A stretch of 64,000 nt of DNA from Curtobacterium flaccumfaciens (GTDB taxonomy: Bacteria > Actinomycetota > Actinomycetes > Actinomycetales > Microbacteriaceae): NCBI RefSeq assembly GCF_004361695.1, contig NZ_SNVW01000009.1, positions 62,001 to 126,000 of the forward strand, written 5' to 3'. The position numbers and the translations under genes were made by a program. This document shows positions 35,999-43,992 of the stretch, piece by piece. The notes below the pieces were generated by a model, which was not told where the DNA came from, made no database searches, and saw nothing but the letters and a program-made list of their open reading frames with translations. How positions within the stretch are numbered: position 1 is the stretch's first letter; each line of letters begins with the position of its first letter.

Positions 35999-36574
35999 AT
36001 GGCGACGACCGAACGGGTCCGCACCGATCGTGCGGCGGGGACGCGCGGGAGCGACCGCACGACCCTGAGCCCCACCGAGGAAGCCCTGATCGACGCCCTC
36101 CGTGGCCGGATCCTCGGCGGCCGCGCCGACGGTGCCCTCGACACCGGTGCCGACGTCGAGCTGCTCGCCGACCGCATGGTCGCCGCGCTGCCCACCGTGA
36201 AGCACGAGGCGGACGCCCTCATCGGCCCGTTCTACGACACACCGACCCTGGCGGCCTGGCGCGGGGTGACCCGGCAGGCGCTCAGCAAGGCCACCGCCAA
36301 GCGCGACCTGATCGGCCTGAAGATCGGTGACGGCAGCCTGGTGTTCCCGTCCTTCCAGTTCGGCGTCTCCGGGGCGCCGCTGCCGAACCTCCGCCAGGTG
36401 CTCGCGCTCATCGACCCCGACCGCATCGACCCGTGGGGCAGCGCGCTCTGGCTCAACACCGAGGCCGAGGAGTTCGGCGGGACGACCGCCGCGCAGGCGC
36501 TCCGCGACGGCCGCGACGAGCAGGTGCTCGCCGCCGCACGCCGCGCCGCGCACGCCTGGGCAGCGGACGCGTGA
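35999..36574 (+). CDS. MbcA/Xre/ParS-type antitoxin
   Basis: Encodes 191 residues. TPTLAAWRGVTRQALSKATA is a helix-turn-helix, and the C-terminal DPWGSALWLNTEAEEFGGTT followed by AAQALRDGRDEQVLAAARRA matches the DUF2384/MbcA toxin-binding domain, which blocks a RES-domain toxin. A strong AGGAGG ribosome site lies seven bases before the ATG. The toxin start overlaps its stop (GTGA), so the antitoxin is made first, as usual. It probably binds the 14-base direct repeats upstream and represses its own operon. Confidence 0.8.
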   Translation: MATTERVRTDRAAGTRGSDRTTLSPTEEALIDALRGRILGGRADGALDTGADVELLADRMVAALPTVKHEADALIGPFYDTPTLAAWRGVTRQALSKATAKRDLIGLKIGDGSLVFPSFQFGVSGAPLPNLRQVLALIDPDRIDPWGSALWLNTEAEEFGGTTAAQALRDGRDEQVLAAARRAAHAWAADA

Positions 36575-37239
36575 GCCCGAGCCGGAACGAGGTCGCCCAG
36601 CGCCCGCCGCGGGACGACCTCGACCTCTCCGACTTCCCCGCCGAGGAATCGCGCGGCACCACCTTCTACCGGGCGAAGCGACACGACCGCGGCACGTGGT
36701 GGTTCGCGAGCACCGAGCCGGACGCCGACGGGGTCGACGGCGGCCGGTTCGACCTCGCCGTCCCGCGGGGCACCTGCTACTGGGCCGACGCGGTCGAGGT
36801 CGCCGTGCGGGAGCGTCTGGCGCACCACGTCCTCACGACCAACACGGTGTTCACCGCCCGTGCACGCGAGATGGTGGTCGTCGCGGCCCGGGCCTCGCGC
36901 GGTCGCCGGTTCGCCGACGTCACGCACCCGGCCGCGGTGCGGTTCGGGGTGGGCGCGGAGCTCCAGACGATGGGGGACTACCGCGTGCCGCAGGCCTGGG
37001 CGCGGGCGTTCGACGCCGCCGGGTTCGCCGGTGTCCGCTACAGCACGCGGTTCACGAGCGCCACCGCGGCCAACGCCTGGGCGGTGTTCGGCGCGGCCGG
37101 CGTCCCCAAGCGGCCGCGACCGGAGCGGGTGCACCGCGACGGCGTGACCGCGTGCCGTGAGTCCGGCATCCGGGTCCTCGACGACGGTTCCGACGCCGGA
37201 CCCGAGCGGTTCACGTTCGCCACGCCACCTGCCGAGTGA
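36571..37239 (+). CDS. RES-domain toxin (NAD+ phosphorylase-like)
   Basis: Encodes 222 residues. The RES motifs are visible: GTTFYRAKRHDRGTWWFAS (Arg34), GGRFDLAVPRGTCYWADAVE (residues 57-77) and a late aromatic/Ser region. RES toxins such as MbcT destroy NAD+ and stop growth. The N-terminal 25 residues are a charged lead. The GTG start overlaps the antitoxin stop, so translation is coupled. The alternative of a stand-alone RES protein is unlikely given the antitoxin partner. Confidence 0.82.
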   Translation: MSPSRNEVAQRPPRDDLDLSDFPAEESRGTTFYRAKRHDRGTWWFASTEPDADGVDGGRFDLAVPRGTCYWADAVEVAVRERLAHHVLTTNTVFTARAREMVVVAARASRGRRFADVTHPAAVRFGVGAELQTMGDYRVPQAWARAFDAAGFAGVRYSTRFTSATAANAWAVFGAAGVPKRPRPERVHRDGVTACRESGIRVLDDGSDAGPERFTFATPPAE

Positions 37240-37316
37240 GCCGAGGCGGGCCTGGTGCGCCCGGCGGAGACGCGGCGGTGCGGCGGTGTGTCGGTGGTCC
37301 TGCCTAGCGTGACAGC

Positions 37317-38390
37317 GTGGCCGAACCCGTCGACGCGTGGTGGCGCCGCCGACAGTGGTCGCGCGGCGTGGCGGTGCCGTACGCCGTGGGGGAGTTCCGC
37401 GGCGACTGGGCCTCGTACCCGGTGCTCATCCGCCAGTACCACCCCGACTGGAACCACGGCGTCGTCCTCACCCAGATCCCACCCGCGGCCGAGGTCCTGC
37501 TGACCTGGGAGTGCGACGTCGGCCACGTCTTCGTCGCCACCCCGGCCGAGCAGCGGTCCCGCCCCGGTCGCGAGCGTCGCCGCTCGGTCTGGTGCCCGGA
37601 GTGTGCGGTGCAGGCGCAGCCCCAACGTTGGCCGGTCCTGCCCGAGGACTGGCCCGAAAGTGTCCCCGTGCCGCAGCGGGTCGTCCGGGTCGCCGGTCGG
37701 CAGACGCTGCCCGCGGCCCCGTCGCGCGGCTTCGGAGCGCGGACCCCCACGGCGGGTGCGCCGCCGATGGGCATGCCCGCGGCGAGTACGCCTGCGGCGG
37801 GTGCGTCCGCAGCGGGTGCGCCGGCGGCGGGCGCGGTGCCGTCGGGTGCGTTCGCCTCGACTCGTGCGCGATCCCGGCGCCCCGACATCGGTGCACCGCG
37901 GCGTCCGAAGCAGTCCGTGCCGCGGACGATCTGCCCGAAGACCCCGCGGCTGCCCTCGGGGGACTCGTTCACGAGCGTGTGCGCCCCCGCGACGGCGTCC
38001 GCGGTCGAGGCCGAGCTCCGTGCCGCCCTGTCCGAACGGTTCGAGTTCACGTTCGACCACTCCGCGATCCGGCTCGACCGGCCGTTCTTCGACCACGTCG
38101 AGGCCTGGCCGGACGTCATCCTGCCGGAGCTCCGCGTCGCCATCGAGTACGACTCGACGGGCAGGCACGGGCTCGAGCACGTCGGGCCCCGGCAGGAGAC
38201 CGACCGCCGGAAGGACCGTGCCGTGCGCGGCGTCGGGTGGGAGGTCGTGCGCATCCGAACCGGACGGCTCCCGGCGCTCGGGCCCTACGACCTCGAGGTC
38301 TCCGGCATCTCCGGCCGGACCATCGCCCGGCTGACCGACACCCTGCGCGAGATCCGCGGCGCCCTCTTCGTCGACGCCTACGCCCGCTGA
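37317..38390 (+). CDS. Zinc-finger protein with C-terminal restriction-endonuclease-like domain
   Basis: Encodes 357 residues in three parts. Residues about 1-105 include EVLLTWECDVGHVFVATPAE and RRRSVWCPECAVQAQP, a treble-clef-like zinc site (C..GH..C..C). Residues about 130-210 are an Ala/Gly/Pro linker with internal repeats. Residues about 225-357 resemble Vsr/DUF559 nucleases: PDVILPELRVAIEYDSTGRH, then DRRKDRAVRGVGWEVVRIRT, giving an Asp-Glu-type metal site and the GW.V.R strand. It would be a DNA nuclease guided by its finger; this is inference. TAGCGT lies six bases before the GTG start. The neighbour is a finger-GIY-YIG gene on the other strand. Confidence 0.7.
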   Translation: MAEPVDAWWRRRQWSRGVAVPYAVGEFRGDWASYPVLIRQYHPDWNHGVVLTQIPPAAEVLLTWECDVGHVFVATPAEQRSRPGRERRRSVWCPECAVQAQPQRWPVLPEDWPESVPVPQRVVRVAGRQTLPAAPSRGFGARTPTAGAPPMGMPAASTPAAGASAAGAPAAGAVPSGAFASTRARSRRPDIGAPRRPKQSVPRTICPKTPRLPSGDSFTSVCAPATASAVEAELRAALSERFEFTFDHSAIRLDRPFFDHVEAWPDVILPELRVAIEYDSTGRHGLEHVGPRQETDRRKDRAVRGVGWEVVRIRTGRLPALGPYDLEVSGISGRTIARLTDTLREIRGALFVDAYAR

Positions 38391-38400
38391 CCGATCCCTC

Positions 38401-38460
38401 GCACAACCGAAGTGCGTCCGAACCGCGCACCGCCGTGGTTCGGGCGCACTTGCGTTGTGC
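38401..38460. terminator. Bidirectional hairpin terminator
   Basis: Two 24-base arms (38401-38424 and 38437-38460), beginning GCACAAC and ending GTTGTGC, pair with three mismatches around a 12-base loop. It sits 10 bases after the zinc-finger nuclease stop and 91 bases beyond the convergent GIY-YIG gene end, as expected for a shared terminator. Confidence 0.65.
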
Positions 38461-38551
38461 GGGCCGCACGGCAGCGCGGCAGCACCGCGCACGCCGACGT
38501 CGCGCGACACGACCGGGCGACCACGCGCGCGCTCGCGCGCCCGCGCGCGCC

Positions 38552-39115
38552 TCACCCCCGGAGCGCCAGCGCCTCGCTCGTCCACCGGGCGTGCAGCGCC
38601 CACGGGTCGCTCACCCCGGCGGCCACGACGGCGACGTGCTCGAGCAACTCCGGCGTCACCCGGAACCACTCCGTCCCCGGGTACCGCGTCGCCGCGAACC
38701 GGGCGTGCCGCCGCCGCTCGAGTGTCCGGTCGCCGCGCTCGAGCCCGAGGAGCTCCTGGTGCGGGATCGCCGCGAGCCGCTGCCGCGGGTTCGTCGTGGT
38801 GCCGATCTTGATCCGGTCGCCGAAGTCGTCGCGCATCCGCAGGTAGTAGACGACGTCGACGCGGGGCGGAGCGAGGTCGCCGTCCGGCACGTCCCCGTAC
38901 CGCCACTCGCAGGTCGCGCACACGGCGGCCGACGGGTAGCGCACACCGATCCGCGAGCCGCAGACCGGGCACGGTCCGGGCAGCGCATCCTCGACGCCGA
39001 CGTGCTCGGCGCCGAACTCGGTCACCAGCGTGACGTGCCCGGCGCAGAGCGGCACGGGGGACCCGGGGAGGTGCGCCGCGTCGCATCCGGGCACGCAGCA
39101 CGAGAGGGCGACCAT
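38552..39115 (-). CDS. Zinc-finger GIY-YIG (T5orf172/MUG113-like) nuclease-family protein
   Basis: Encodes 187 residues. The first 75 hold two cysteine clusters (SCCVPGCDAAHL..C..H and GPCPVCGSRIG...CATC), likely zinc ribbons. VVYYLRMRDDFGDRIKIGTT followed by TNPRQRLAAIPHQELLGLER has the YxL...KIG....R.RL pattern of the T5orf172 branch of GIY-YIG nucleases, and RRRHARFAATRYPGTEWFRV carries the later Glu/Trp motif. It may cut DNA near its finger target. The ATG lies seven bases after a TAGCGT hexamer on this strand; an ATG 24 bases upstream is the alternative. It converges on the other zinc-finger nuclease gene. Confidence 0.75.
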   Translation of the reverse strand: MVALSCCVPGCDAAHLPGSPVPLCAGHVTLVTEFGAEHVGVEDALPGPCPVCGSRIGVRYPSAAVCATCEWRYGDVPDGDLAPPRVDVVYYLRMRDDFGDRIKIGTTTNPRQRLAAIPHQELLGLERGDRTLERRRHARFAATRYPGTEWFRVTPELLEHVAVVAAGVSDPWALHARWTSEALALRG

Positions 39116-39182
39116 GCCCGGAACGCTAGCCGGACCCACCGACGCGAGCCGCGCCTCCAGGAACGGGAGGACGCCGAGCGGC

Positions 39183-40028
39183 TCAGTCCGTGAAGATGAC
39201 GCCGATCGGTTCGCGCTTCTCCTCTTGGAACTCGTCCTCGCCGCGGCCGAGCGCCCAGTAGGCCGACAGCGACATCTCGGACTTCTCGAGCCCCCAGTCG
39301 TCCTGCAGCAGCCGACGGATCGCCTTCATCGCGGTCCGCTCGCCGTGTGCGAAGACCTGGACGGGCCGGGAGGCGCGGGGGAGTCCCCGAGCGGCCTCCA
39401 GCAGGAGCGTGCCCGGCTGTGCGCCGGTGGCGTCGCGGTGCAGCCACCGCAGGTCGACCCCGGTCGGGTGCGCGATGCGCTGCTCGTCGGCGGGACCGGC
39501 CACCTCGACCAGGGCGACGCCCGTGGCGGAATCGGGCAGGGCCTCCAGGGCGGCGGAGATCGCGGGCAGCGCGCTGTCGTCACCGAGCAGCACGTGCGTG
39601 ACGGCCGGGTCGGCGGAGGGCGCGTACCCGCCACCCGGACCGGACAGTGCGAGCAGGTCGCCGGGCTGCGCGGCGGCTGCCCAGGGGCCGGCGAGGCCCT
39701 CGTCGCCGTGCACGACGAAGTCGACCGCGATGGTCTTCGCGGCGTGGTCGACGGCACGGACCGTGTAGGTGCGGCGCGCCGGCCGGTCGTGCTTCGGCAG
39801 CGTCTCGCGGAGTGCCTCGAGGTCGTACGGCGGCGTCAGGCCGAGCGCCGGCTTGGCGAGCAGGAGCTTGACGTACTTGTCCGTGGCGAGGAGCCGCTCG
39901 GGGTCGGCTGCGGCGACGAAGTCGTCGAAGGCGGGGCCACCGAGGTGCACCCGCACCATGTGGGGTGTCAGGCGCTCCGTCCGGTCGACGACGAAGACGT
40001 GCTGGGGGCGTTTGGGTTTCGAGCTCAT
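39183..40028 (-). CDS. Siderophore-interacting protein (FAD-dependent ferric reductase family)
   Basis: Encodes 281 residues. RTYTVRAVDHAAKTIAVDFV (FAD/NADPH-binding RxYT), HGDEGLAGPWAAAAQPGDLL, then the NAD(P) region HVLLGDDSALPAISAALEAL and VFAHGERTAMKAIRRLLQDD are typical of the SIP family, which reduces iron bound to siderophores in the cytoplasm. It is divergent from the haem oxygenase across a DtxR/IdeR-like box, so it is probably switched on by iron shortage. Confidence 0.92.
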   Translation of the reverse strand: MSSKPKRPQHVFVVDRTERLTPHMVRVHLGGPAFDDFVAAADPERLLATDKYVKLLLAKPALGLTPPYDLEALRETLPKHDRPARRTYTVRAVDHAAKTIAVDFVVHGDEGLAGPWAAAAQPGDLLALSGPGGGYAPSADPAVTHVLLGDDSALPAISAALEALPDSATGVALVEVAGPADEQRIAHPTGVDLRWLHRDATGAQPGTLLLEAARGLPRASRPVQVFAHGERTAMKAIRRLLQDDWGLEKSEMSLSAYWALGRGEDEFQEEKREPIGVIFTD

Positions 40029-40085
40029 CGCAGGTGAGCTTCCTCTCTCGACTTCCGGACCCGCTGTGCTTGACGTCCGGTCTAC

Positions 40086-40104
40086 TGAGGTTAGCCTTAC
40101 CTCA
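40086..40104. promoter_or_regulatory. DtxR/IdeR-like iron box
   Basis: TGAGGTTAGCCTTACCTCA is a near-perfect palindrome matching the known iron-box pattern TTAGGTTAG(G/C)CTAACCTAA. It overlaps the TAGCCT hexamer six bases before the haem oxygenase ATG and lies 57 bases upstream of the divergent siderophore-interacting protein. An iron-loaded repressor here would close both genes. Confidence 0.8.
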
Positions 40105-40772
40105 TGGACACGACGGTCACTCCGTTCTCCGAGGTGCTGCGACGACGCACACGTCGGTCGCACGGCGCCTCCGCGGGCAACGACTTCATGGCGGACCTCG
40201 TGGGTGGCGCGTGCGACGTCGCCGACTACGCCGCGCTGCTCGGGCAGTACGCCTTCGTGTACGACGCCCTCGAGCGTGCCGCCGACCGGATGGCCGACCA
40301 CCCCGTGGCCGCCCCCTTCGTGACGTCGCAGCTCACCCGGATGCCGGCGATCCGCGCCGACCTCGAGTACCTCGTCGGTCCGGACTGGTCCGAGCTCGTC
40401 TGCCCGCTCCCGGCCACGACCACCTACGTCCGCCGCCTCAACGAGGTCGCGGCCACGTGGCCCGGCGGCTTCGTCGCGCACCACTACACGCAGTACCTCG
40501 GCGACCTGACCGGCGGGCAGATGATCGGCCGGCTGCTCGCCGACCAGTTCGGCTTCGAGACGAACGGGATCCTCTTCTACATCTTCGACCAGGTGGCCGA
40601 CCCGAGCGCCTTCCGCGACACCTACCGGGCGCAGCTCGACGCAGCTCCCTGGACCGCCGAGGAGCGGGAGCGCGTGATCGCCGAGGTCGAGCTGGCGTAC
40701 GAGCTGAACACCGGGCTGCTGGCGGGGCTCGACGCCCGACGTGGCGGCACCGGCACGGCGGTGACCGCGTGA
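40104..40772 (+). CDS. hmuO: Haem oxygenase (biliverdin-producing)
   Basis: Encodes 222 residues. The proximal haem ligand is His20 in RRRTRRSHGAS, and AHHYTQYLGDLTGGQMIG is the haem-oxygenase signature on the distal helix. The enzyme opens haem to biliverdin, CO and iron, releasing iron in the cytoplasm. The size fits bacterial HmuO. Its ATG directly follows the iron box. The DUF2470 gene overlaps its stop (GTGA). Confidence 0.93.
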   Translation: MDTTVTPFSEVLRRRTRRSHGASAGNDFMADLVGGACDVADYAALLGQYAFVYDALERAADRMADHPVAAPFVTSQLTRMPAIRADLEYLVGPDWSELVCPLPATTTYVRRLNEVAATWPGGFVAHHYTQYLGDLTGGQMIGRLLADQFGFETNGILFYIFDQVADPSAFRDTYRAQLDAAPWTAEERERVIAEVELAYELNTGLLAGLDARRGGTGTAVTA

Positions 40773-41062
40773 CCGGGCCGCTCGACGACGAGGCCCGACG
40801 GGCGATCCTCCGGCACATGAACGGCGACCACCCCTCGGACAACCTCGTGATCGTGCGGGCGAACGGCGCCGCGACGGCGGTGGCGGCGTGCATGACCGAG
40901 ATCGACGCGGTCGCCGGGGTGTGGATCGCCCAGCTCGACGACGGCGGTGAGGAACAGGTCATCGTGCCGTGGACGTCCCCGCTGACCGATCGTCGGTCGG
41001 CCCGCGAGCAGATCGTCGCGGCGCACACCGCCGCCCAGGCGCGGTCGGCCGACCCGAGCTGA
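40769..41062 (+). CDS. DUF2470 domain protein (HugZ-like C-terminal domain)
   Basis: Encodes 97 residues. ILRHMNGDHPSDNLVIVRAN and the later GVWIAQLDDGG, VIVPWTSPLTDRRSAREQIV match the DUF2470 domain, which in HugZ-type proteins follows the split-barrel and helps haem binding. HMN.DH is the conserved element. Coupled by GTGA to haem oxygenase, it is likely to take part in haem iron use under iron control. Confidence 0.88.
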   Translation: MTGPLDDEARRAILRHMNGDHPSDNLVIVRANGAATAVAACMTEIDAVAGVWIAQLDDGGEEQVIVPWTSPLTDRRSAREQIVAAHTAAQARSADPS

Positions 41063-41194
41063 GCCCGCGGTCCGTCCGACGACGCCCGACCCGCGCCGGG
41101 CGGTCCGTCCGGACGGTTGTCGTCACCCGTGTCGACGGGCCGATACGCTGCTGGGACCCGGGACCAGCCTCCCGGACGACCCGGAAAGGACCTC

Positions 41195-43852
41195 ATGACG
41201 GCGATCGACGGATCGACGCGCCACGGACGCGCACGGGACGACGTCAGCGGAGCGGTCGACAGCGACCTGCGTGCGGACGTGCGGTACCTCGGCAACCTGC
41301 TCGGGCGCGTGCTGCGCGAGACCGGCGGCGAGGACCTGCTGCACGACGTGGAGAGCCTCCGCGCCGCGGTCATCGACGCGTACGAGGGCGGCGAGGCCGA
41401 GGGAGCCGCACGTGCCGAGGCGATCGTGGCGGCCATGTCGGCCGAGCGCGCCGAGGCCGTCGCCCAGGCGTTCACGACGTACTTCCACCTGACGAACCTG
41501 GCCGAGGAGCACCACCGCGTGCGCGTCCTCCGGTTCCGCGGCGACGACGGTGGCCAGGCAGGCGACTCGTTCCCGGCGACCTACGCCTCGCTCGTCGAGC
41601 AGGTCGGCGCGGACGAAGCGGCCGCTCGACTCCGCGACCTCCGGTTCCACCCGGTCCTCACCGCGCACCCGACCGAGGCCCGCCGTCGCGCGGTCACCAC
41701 GGCCGTCCGCCGCATCACCGACCTCATCGACGAGCGCGACCGGACGACGAACGTCACCGCGCGGACCGAGAACGAGCGCCGCCTGCTCGAGGAGATCACG
41801 ACGCTCCTCCGCACCTCGCCGCTCCGCACGACCCGGCCGACCCCGCTCGACGAGGTCCGCACCGCGATGAGCGTCTTCGACCAGACGCTGTTCGAGATCG
41901 TGCCGCAGGTCTACCGCCTGCTCGACGACCGGCTGCTCGGCGACGAGGCCGGACGCGCCTCGGTCACGGCACCGGCCTTCGTGCGCTTCGGCACGTGGAT
42001 CGGCGGCGACCGCGACGGCAACCCGCACGTGACCGCCGACGTCACACGCCAGGCCGCCGAGATCGCCGCGGAGCACATCCTGCTCGGGCTCTCGCGCGCC
42101 GCCACCCGCATCGGCAGCACCCTCACGCTCGACGCGAGCGAGACCCCGGCGGACGCCGGCCTCACCGCCCTCGTCGCGGCGCAGGAGCAGCTCGACGCGG
42201 GGATCGCCGAGCGGATCGGGGTCCGTGCGCCGAACGAGACGCACCGCCGCGCGCTCATGTTCGTCGCCGCCCGGATCGACGCCACCCGTCAGGGTCCGTC
42301 GCCGCTGGCCTACTCCGGCCCGGAAGCGCTGCTGACGGACCTCCGCACGATCCAGACCTCGCTCGTCGCGGCCGGTGCCACGCGCCCCGCGAACGGCGAG
42401 CTGCAGAACCTCGTCTGGCAGGTCGAGACCTTCGGGTTCCACCTCGCCGAGCTCGAGGTCCGGCAGCACTCGCAGGTGCACCGGAACGCCCTCGCCGAGA
42501 TCCGCGCCGGCGGCGAGCTGAGCGAGATGACCGAAGAGGTCCTGTCGGTCTTCCGCACGATCGCCGAACTGCAGGCCCGCTACGGTGTCCGCGCGGCCAG
42601 CCGCTACATCGTCTCGTTCACGCAGTCGGCGGCCGACCTGGCGAACGTGCACGAGCTCGCGGTGGCCGCGCTCGGATCCGTCGAGGCCGCCCCGGTGCTC
42701 GACGTCATCCCGCTCTTCGAGACCTTCGCCGACCTGCACGCCAGCGTCGACATCCTCGACGAGGCCGTCCGCACCGAGCCCTTCCAGCGCCGTCTCGCCG
42801 CGACCGGCCGCCGCCTCGAGGTCATGCTCGGCTACTCGGACTCGTCGAAGGACGTCGGCCCGGTGTCCGCGAACCTCGCGCTCTACGACGCGCAGGCCCG
42901 CATCGCGGATTGGGCGAAGGAGCACGACGTCGAGCTCACGCTCTTCCACGGACGCGGCGGCTCGCTCGGCCGCGGCGGGGGACCGGCGAACGAGGCCGTG
43001 CTCGCGCAGCCCCGCGGCTCCATCGACGGACGGCTCAAGATCACCGAGCAGGGCGAGGTCATCTTCGCCCAGTACGGCGACAAGGACATCGCCGCTCGCC
43101 ACCTCGAGCAGATGGCCTCGGCCACGCTGTTCGCGTCGTCGCCCTCGAACGAGGAGCGCACCGCCGTCGCCGCGACCCGCTTCGCCGAGCTCGCGCAGCA
43201 GCTCGACGACGAGTCCCGGCAGGCGTTCTACGACCTCGTGAAGGCGGACGGCTTCGCGCCGTGGTTCGCACGGGTCACCCCGATGGAGGAGATCGGTCTC
43301 CTGCCGCTCGGCTCCCGCCCGGCCCGTCGTGGGCTGTCGGTGGAGTCCCTCGAGGACCTCCGCGCGATCCCGTGGGTGTTCTCGTGGACGCAGGCCCGGA
43401 TCAACCTCGCCGGGTGGTACGGCCTCGGTTCCGCGCTCGAAGCCGTCGGCGACGTGGAGCTCCTCCGCACCGCATACGTCGAGTGGCCGCTCTTCGGCGC
43501 GATGATCAAGAACGTCGAGATGTCGCTCGCGAAGACCGACGAGCACATCGCGCGCCGCTACCTCGAGCTCGCCGACCGCGACGACCTCGCCGCGAAGGTG
43601 CTCGACGAGATGCTCCGCACGCGCGCCTGGGTGCTGCGCGTCTCCGGTGGCAGCGACGTGCTCGAGGACCGTCCCGTCCTCGCCCGCGCCGTCCGCCTCC
43701 GCAGCCCCTACGTCGACGCGCTGTCGCACCTGCAGCTCCGCGCCCTGCGCGCGATCCGCACGTCGGGCAGCACGGACCCGACGGACGGCGACCACCGGCT
43801 GCTGCTCCTCACCGTCAACGGGATCGCGGCCGGCCTGCAGAACACGGGCTGA
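41195..43852 (+). CDS. ppc: Phosphoenolpyruvate carboxylase
   Basis: Encodes 885 residues, normal for bacterial PEPC. It makes oxaloacetate from phosphoenolpyruvate and bicarbonate. HPVLTAHPTEARRRAV carries the catalytic His (about 158), GTWIGGDRDGNPHVT, MLGYSDSSKDVGPVSANLAL (about 548), TLFHGRGGSLGRGGGP (about 585) and the C-terminal GIAAGLQNTG are all present. The ATG has an AAAGGA ribosome site at six bases. It is monocistronic; palindromic copy 5 follows 22 bases after the stop. Confidence 0.97.
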   Translation: MTAIDGSTRHGRARDDVSGAVDSDLRADVRYLGNLLGRVLRETGGEDLLHDVESLRAAVIDAYEGGEAEGAARAEAIVAAMSAERAEAVAQAFTTYFHLTNLAEEHHRVRVLRFRGDDGGQAGDSFPATYASLVEQVGADEAAARLRDLRFHPVLTAHPTEARRRAVTTAVRRITDLIDERDRTTNVTARTENERRLLEEITTLLRTSPLRTTRPTPLDEVRTAMSVFDQTLFEIVPQVYRLLDDRLLGDEAGRASVTAPAFVRFGTWIGGDRDGNPHVTADVTRQAAEIAAEHILLGLSRAATRIGSTLTLDASETPADAGLTALVAAQEQLDAGIAERIGVRAPNETHRRALMFVAARIDATRQGPSPLAYSGPEALLTDLRTIQTSLVAAGATRPANGELQNLVWQVETFGFHLAELEVRQHSQVHRNALAEIRAGGELSEMTEEVLSVFRTIAELQARYGVRAASRYIVSFTQSAADLANVHELAVAALGSVEAAPVLDVIPLFETFADLHASVDILDEAVRTEPFQRRLAATGRRLEVMLGYSDSSKDVGPVSANLALYDAQARIADWAKEHDVELTLFHGRGGSLGRGGGPANEAVLAQPRGSIDGRLKITEQGEVIFAQYGDKDIAARHLEQMASATLFASSPSNEERTAVAATRFAELAQQLDDESRQAFYDLVKADGFAPWFARVTPMEEIGLLPLGSRPARRGLSVESLEDLRAIPWVFSWTQARINLAGWYGLGSALEAVGDVELLRTAYVEWPLFGAMIKNVEMSLAKTDEHIARRYLELADRDDLAAKVLDEMLRTRAWVLRVSGGSDVLEDRPVLARAVRLRSPYVDALSHLQLRALRAIRTSGSTDPTDGDHRLLLLTVNGIAAGLQNTG

Positions 43853-43873
43853 TCCGTCGGGTCGGTCCGGCCC

Positions 43874-43919
43874 ACGGACTGGAGGCGCGGTGCCCGCTGG
43901 CACCGCGCCTCCAGTCCGT
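43874..43919. repeat. Palindromic element, family A (copy 5)
   Basis: ACGGACTGGAGGCGCGGTGC and its reverse complement flank a 4-base centre. The outer arms match copy 2. It lies 22 bases after the ppc stop and 74 before the next gene on the same strand, so it may end ppc transcription. Confidence 0.9.
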
Positions 43920-43992
43920 TGTCGGACGCGTCCACCCACCGGACGTCGCGTCCCCTTGTCGAATCGATTCGGGCGGGCGTAGCGTGGCCGGG

